From Calliopsis andreniformis (lineage: Eukaryota > Arthropoda > Insecta > Hymenoptera > Andrenidae): a stretch of 64,000 bases of DNA. The stretch lies in NCBI RefSeq assembly GCF_051401765.1, contig NW_027480440.1, positions 4,774,001-4,838,000 of the forward strand. The letters are read 5' to 3'. The position numbers were made by a program, and so were the translations under genes. This document shows, in pieces, positions 63,091-64,000 of the stretch. Every line of letters begins with the position of its first letter. Position 1 is the first letter of the stretch. The notes beneath the pieces are model-generated. The model was not told where the DNA came from, searched no databases, and worked only from the letters and a program-made list of their open reading frames with translations.

Positions 63091-64000
63091 CAATGTTCAA
63101 TCCTCAATACCCAATCCTCAGTCTTCAATCCTCAATCCTCAATCCTCAATCCTCAATCCTCAATCCTCAATCCTCAATCCTCAATCCTCTATCCTCAGTC
63201 CTCAAACCTCAATCCTGAATCCTCAATCCTGAATCCTCAATCTTCAGCCCTCAGTCCTCAAGAATCAGTAGTCCATCCTCAATCCTCAATAGAATATCAT
63301 GATTTCACAGTTTTCAATACTCAATACTCAACCTGCAATCTTCATGTCTCTGTCCACAAACATCAATTCTCATCACTCAACCCTCAAAACTCAGTCCCCA
63401 ATCATCAATATTCAAGCCTCAATCCTCAATCCTCAATCCACAATCCTCAACCTTCAATCCTCAATACTCAATCTTCAATCCTCAATCCTCAACCCTCAAT
63501 CCTCAATCCTCAGTCCTCAAACCTCAATCCTGGATCCTCAATCCTGAATCCTCAATCTTCAGCCCTCAGTCCTCAACAATCAGTGGTCAATCCTCAATCC
63601 TCAATAGAATATCATCAATTCACAGTTTTCAATACTCAATACTCAGCCTGCAATCTTCAAATCCCTATCCACAAACATCAATCCTCATCACTCAACCCTC
63701 AAAACTCAGTCCCCAATCATCAATATTCAAGCCTCAATCCTCAATCCTCAATCCACAATCCTCAATCCTGGATCGTCAATCCTGAATCCTCAATCTTCAG
63801 CCCTCAGTTCTCAACAATCAGTGGTCAATCCTCAATCCTCAATAGAATATCATGAATTCACAGTTTTCAATACTCAATACTCAGCCTGCAATCTTCAAAT
63901 CCCTATCCACAAACATCAATTCTCATCACTCAACCCTCAACACTCAGTCCCCAATCCTCAATATTCAAGCCTCAATCCTCAATCCTCATTCTTCAATCCT
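63091..64000 (+). repeat. Double-M block, right copy, and array end of window
   Basis: M at 63287 and an M/N-like signature at 63602 copy 59511 and 59826 at offset 3,776. A further M at 63840 follows after 238 bp (34 heptamers). The satellite continues unchanged to the last base, so the array is cut by the window edge. Confidence 0.82.

Larger units (their letters stand above)
1..64000. repeat. Heptamer satellite array (CAATCCT)n with higher-order structure
   Basis: The entire window consists of head-to-tail 7-bp units whose commonest form is CAATCCT. Common variants differ by one base, and CAATCTT, CAATACT, CAATTCT, CAACCCT, CAGTCCT and CAAACCT are the most frequent. The canonical unit has no G, so the + strand is very G-poor. 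No stretch of ordinary single-copy DNA, gene, RNA gene or transposon interrupts the array. All subrepeats lie in the same orientation. The length and nested structure are typical of eukaryotic satellite DNA; bacterial heptamer repeats are usually far shorter. Both ends of the window are inside the array. Species, chromosome position and function cannot be read from the sequence. Confidence 0.97.

Noticed and set aside
1..64000. CRISPR array (repeats with spacers)
   Set aside because: Units are 7 bp with no spacers of constant size, signatures are diverged heptamers, and no cas genes are present.
1..64000. Bacterial or organellar origin
   Set aside because: A heptamer array over 64 kb with nested higher-order units and no genes is not expected in compact bacterial or organellar genomes, although the sequence alone cannot exclude every alternative.

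Overview
The whole 64 kb window is one uninterrupted satellite DNA array. The basic unit is a 7-bp heptamer, CAATCCT on the + strand (GGATTGA family on the - strand), repeated roughly nine thousand times with point-mutated variants such as CAATCTT, CAATACT, CAATTCT, CAGTCCT, CAACCCT, CAAACCT and GAATCCT. I see no protein gene, rRNA, tRNA, transposon, CRISPR array, promoter or terminator. An array this large with nested higher-order repeats suggests constitutive heterochromatin (pericentromeric, subtelomeric or similar) of a eukaryote. Nothing in the window identifies the species or even the kingdom. Both window ends lie inside the array, so the true array is longer than 64 kb. Everything runs in one orientation; I saw no inverted copies.

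The many long + strand open frames are a by-product of the repeat. A stop-free 7-bp unit reads as the same heptapeptide, a rotation of SILNPQS, in all three frames. The - strand meets TGA every 21 bases in every frame. These frames are not annotated as genes.

Above the heptamer there is a clear hierarchy. (1) Runs of heptamers are punctuated by a diverged signature of about 112 bp (16 heptamers), opening with CAATAGA and usually ATATCCT. It keeps the 7-bp register almost perfectly. I count about 95 copies and group them into five related families, here called A, B, C, M and N. (2) Signatures are grouped into units of about 0.7-1.6 kb; A is followed by B at exactly 280 bp (40 heptamers) in nearly every intact pair. 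(3) Units are grouped into segmental direct duplications of 0.7-4.3 kb with fixed offsets: 13,525; 16,998; about 21,460; 8,606; 5,253; 7,523; 1,550 and 3,776 bp.

Layout: 1-35 kb is the A/B/C domain. It also carries a second marker block containing AGATCCT. C elements are concentrated at 2.5-8.6 kb and 25.3-28.7 kb, and A-B(-N) units at 9-24.9 kb and 30-34 kb. At about 35.0-35.4 kb the array switches to the M/N domain (35-64 kb), which has the tandem 1,550-bp M-N units at 43.3-48.1 kb and shorter N-N units at 58-62.5 kb. One A-B island of about 0.6 kb is embedded in the M/N domain at 49.56-50.18 kb. Hybrid signatures, a recurrent 27-heptamer deletion and a local patch of clustered differences point to unequal crossing-over and gene conversion between homologous heptamers. 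Percent identities were judged by eye, and duplication edges are uncertain by tens of bases because the flanks are themselves heptamers.
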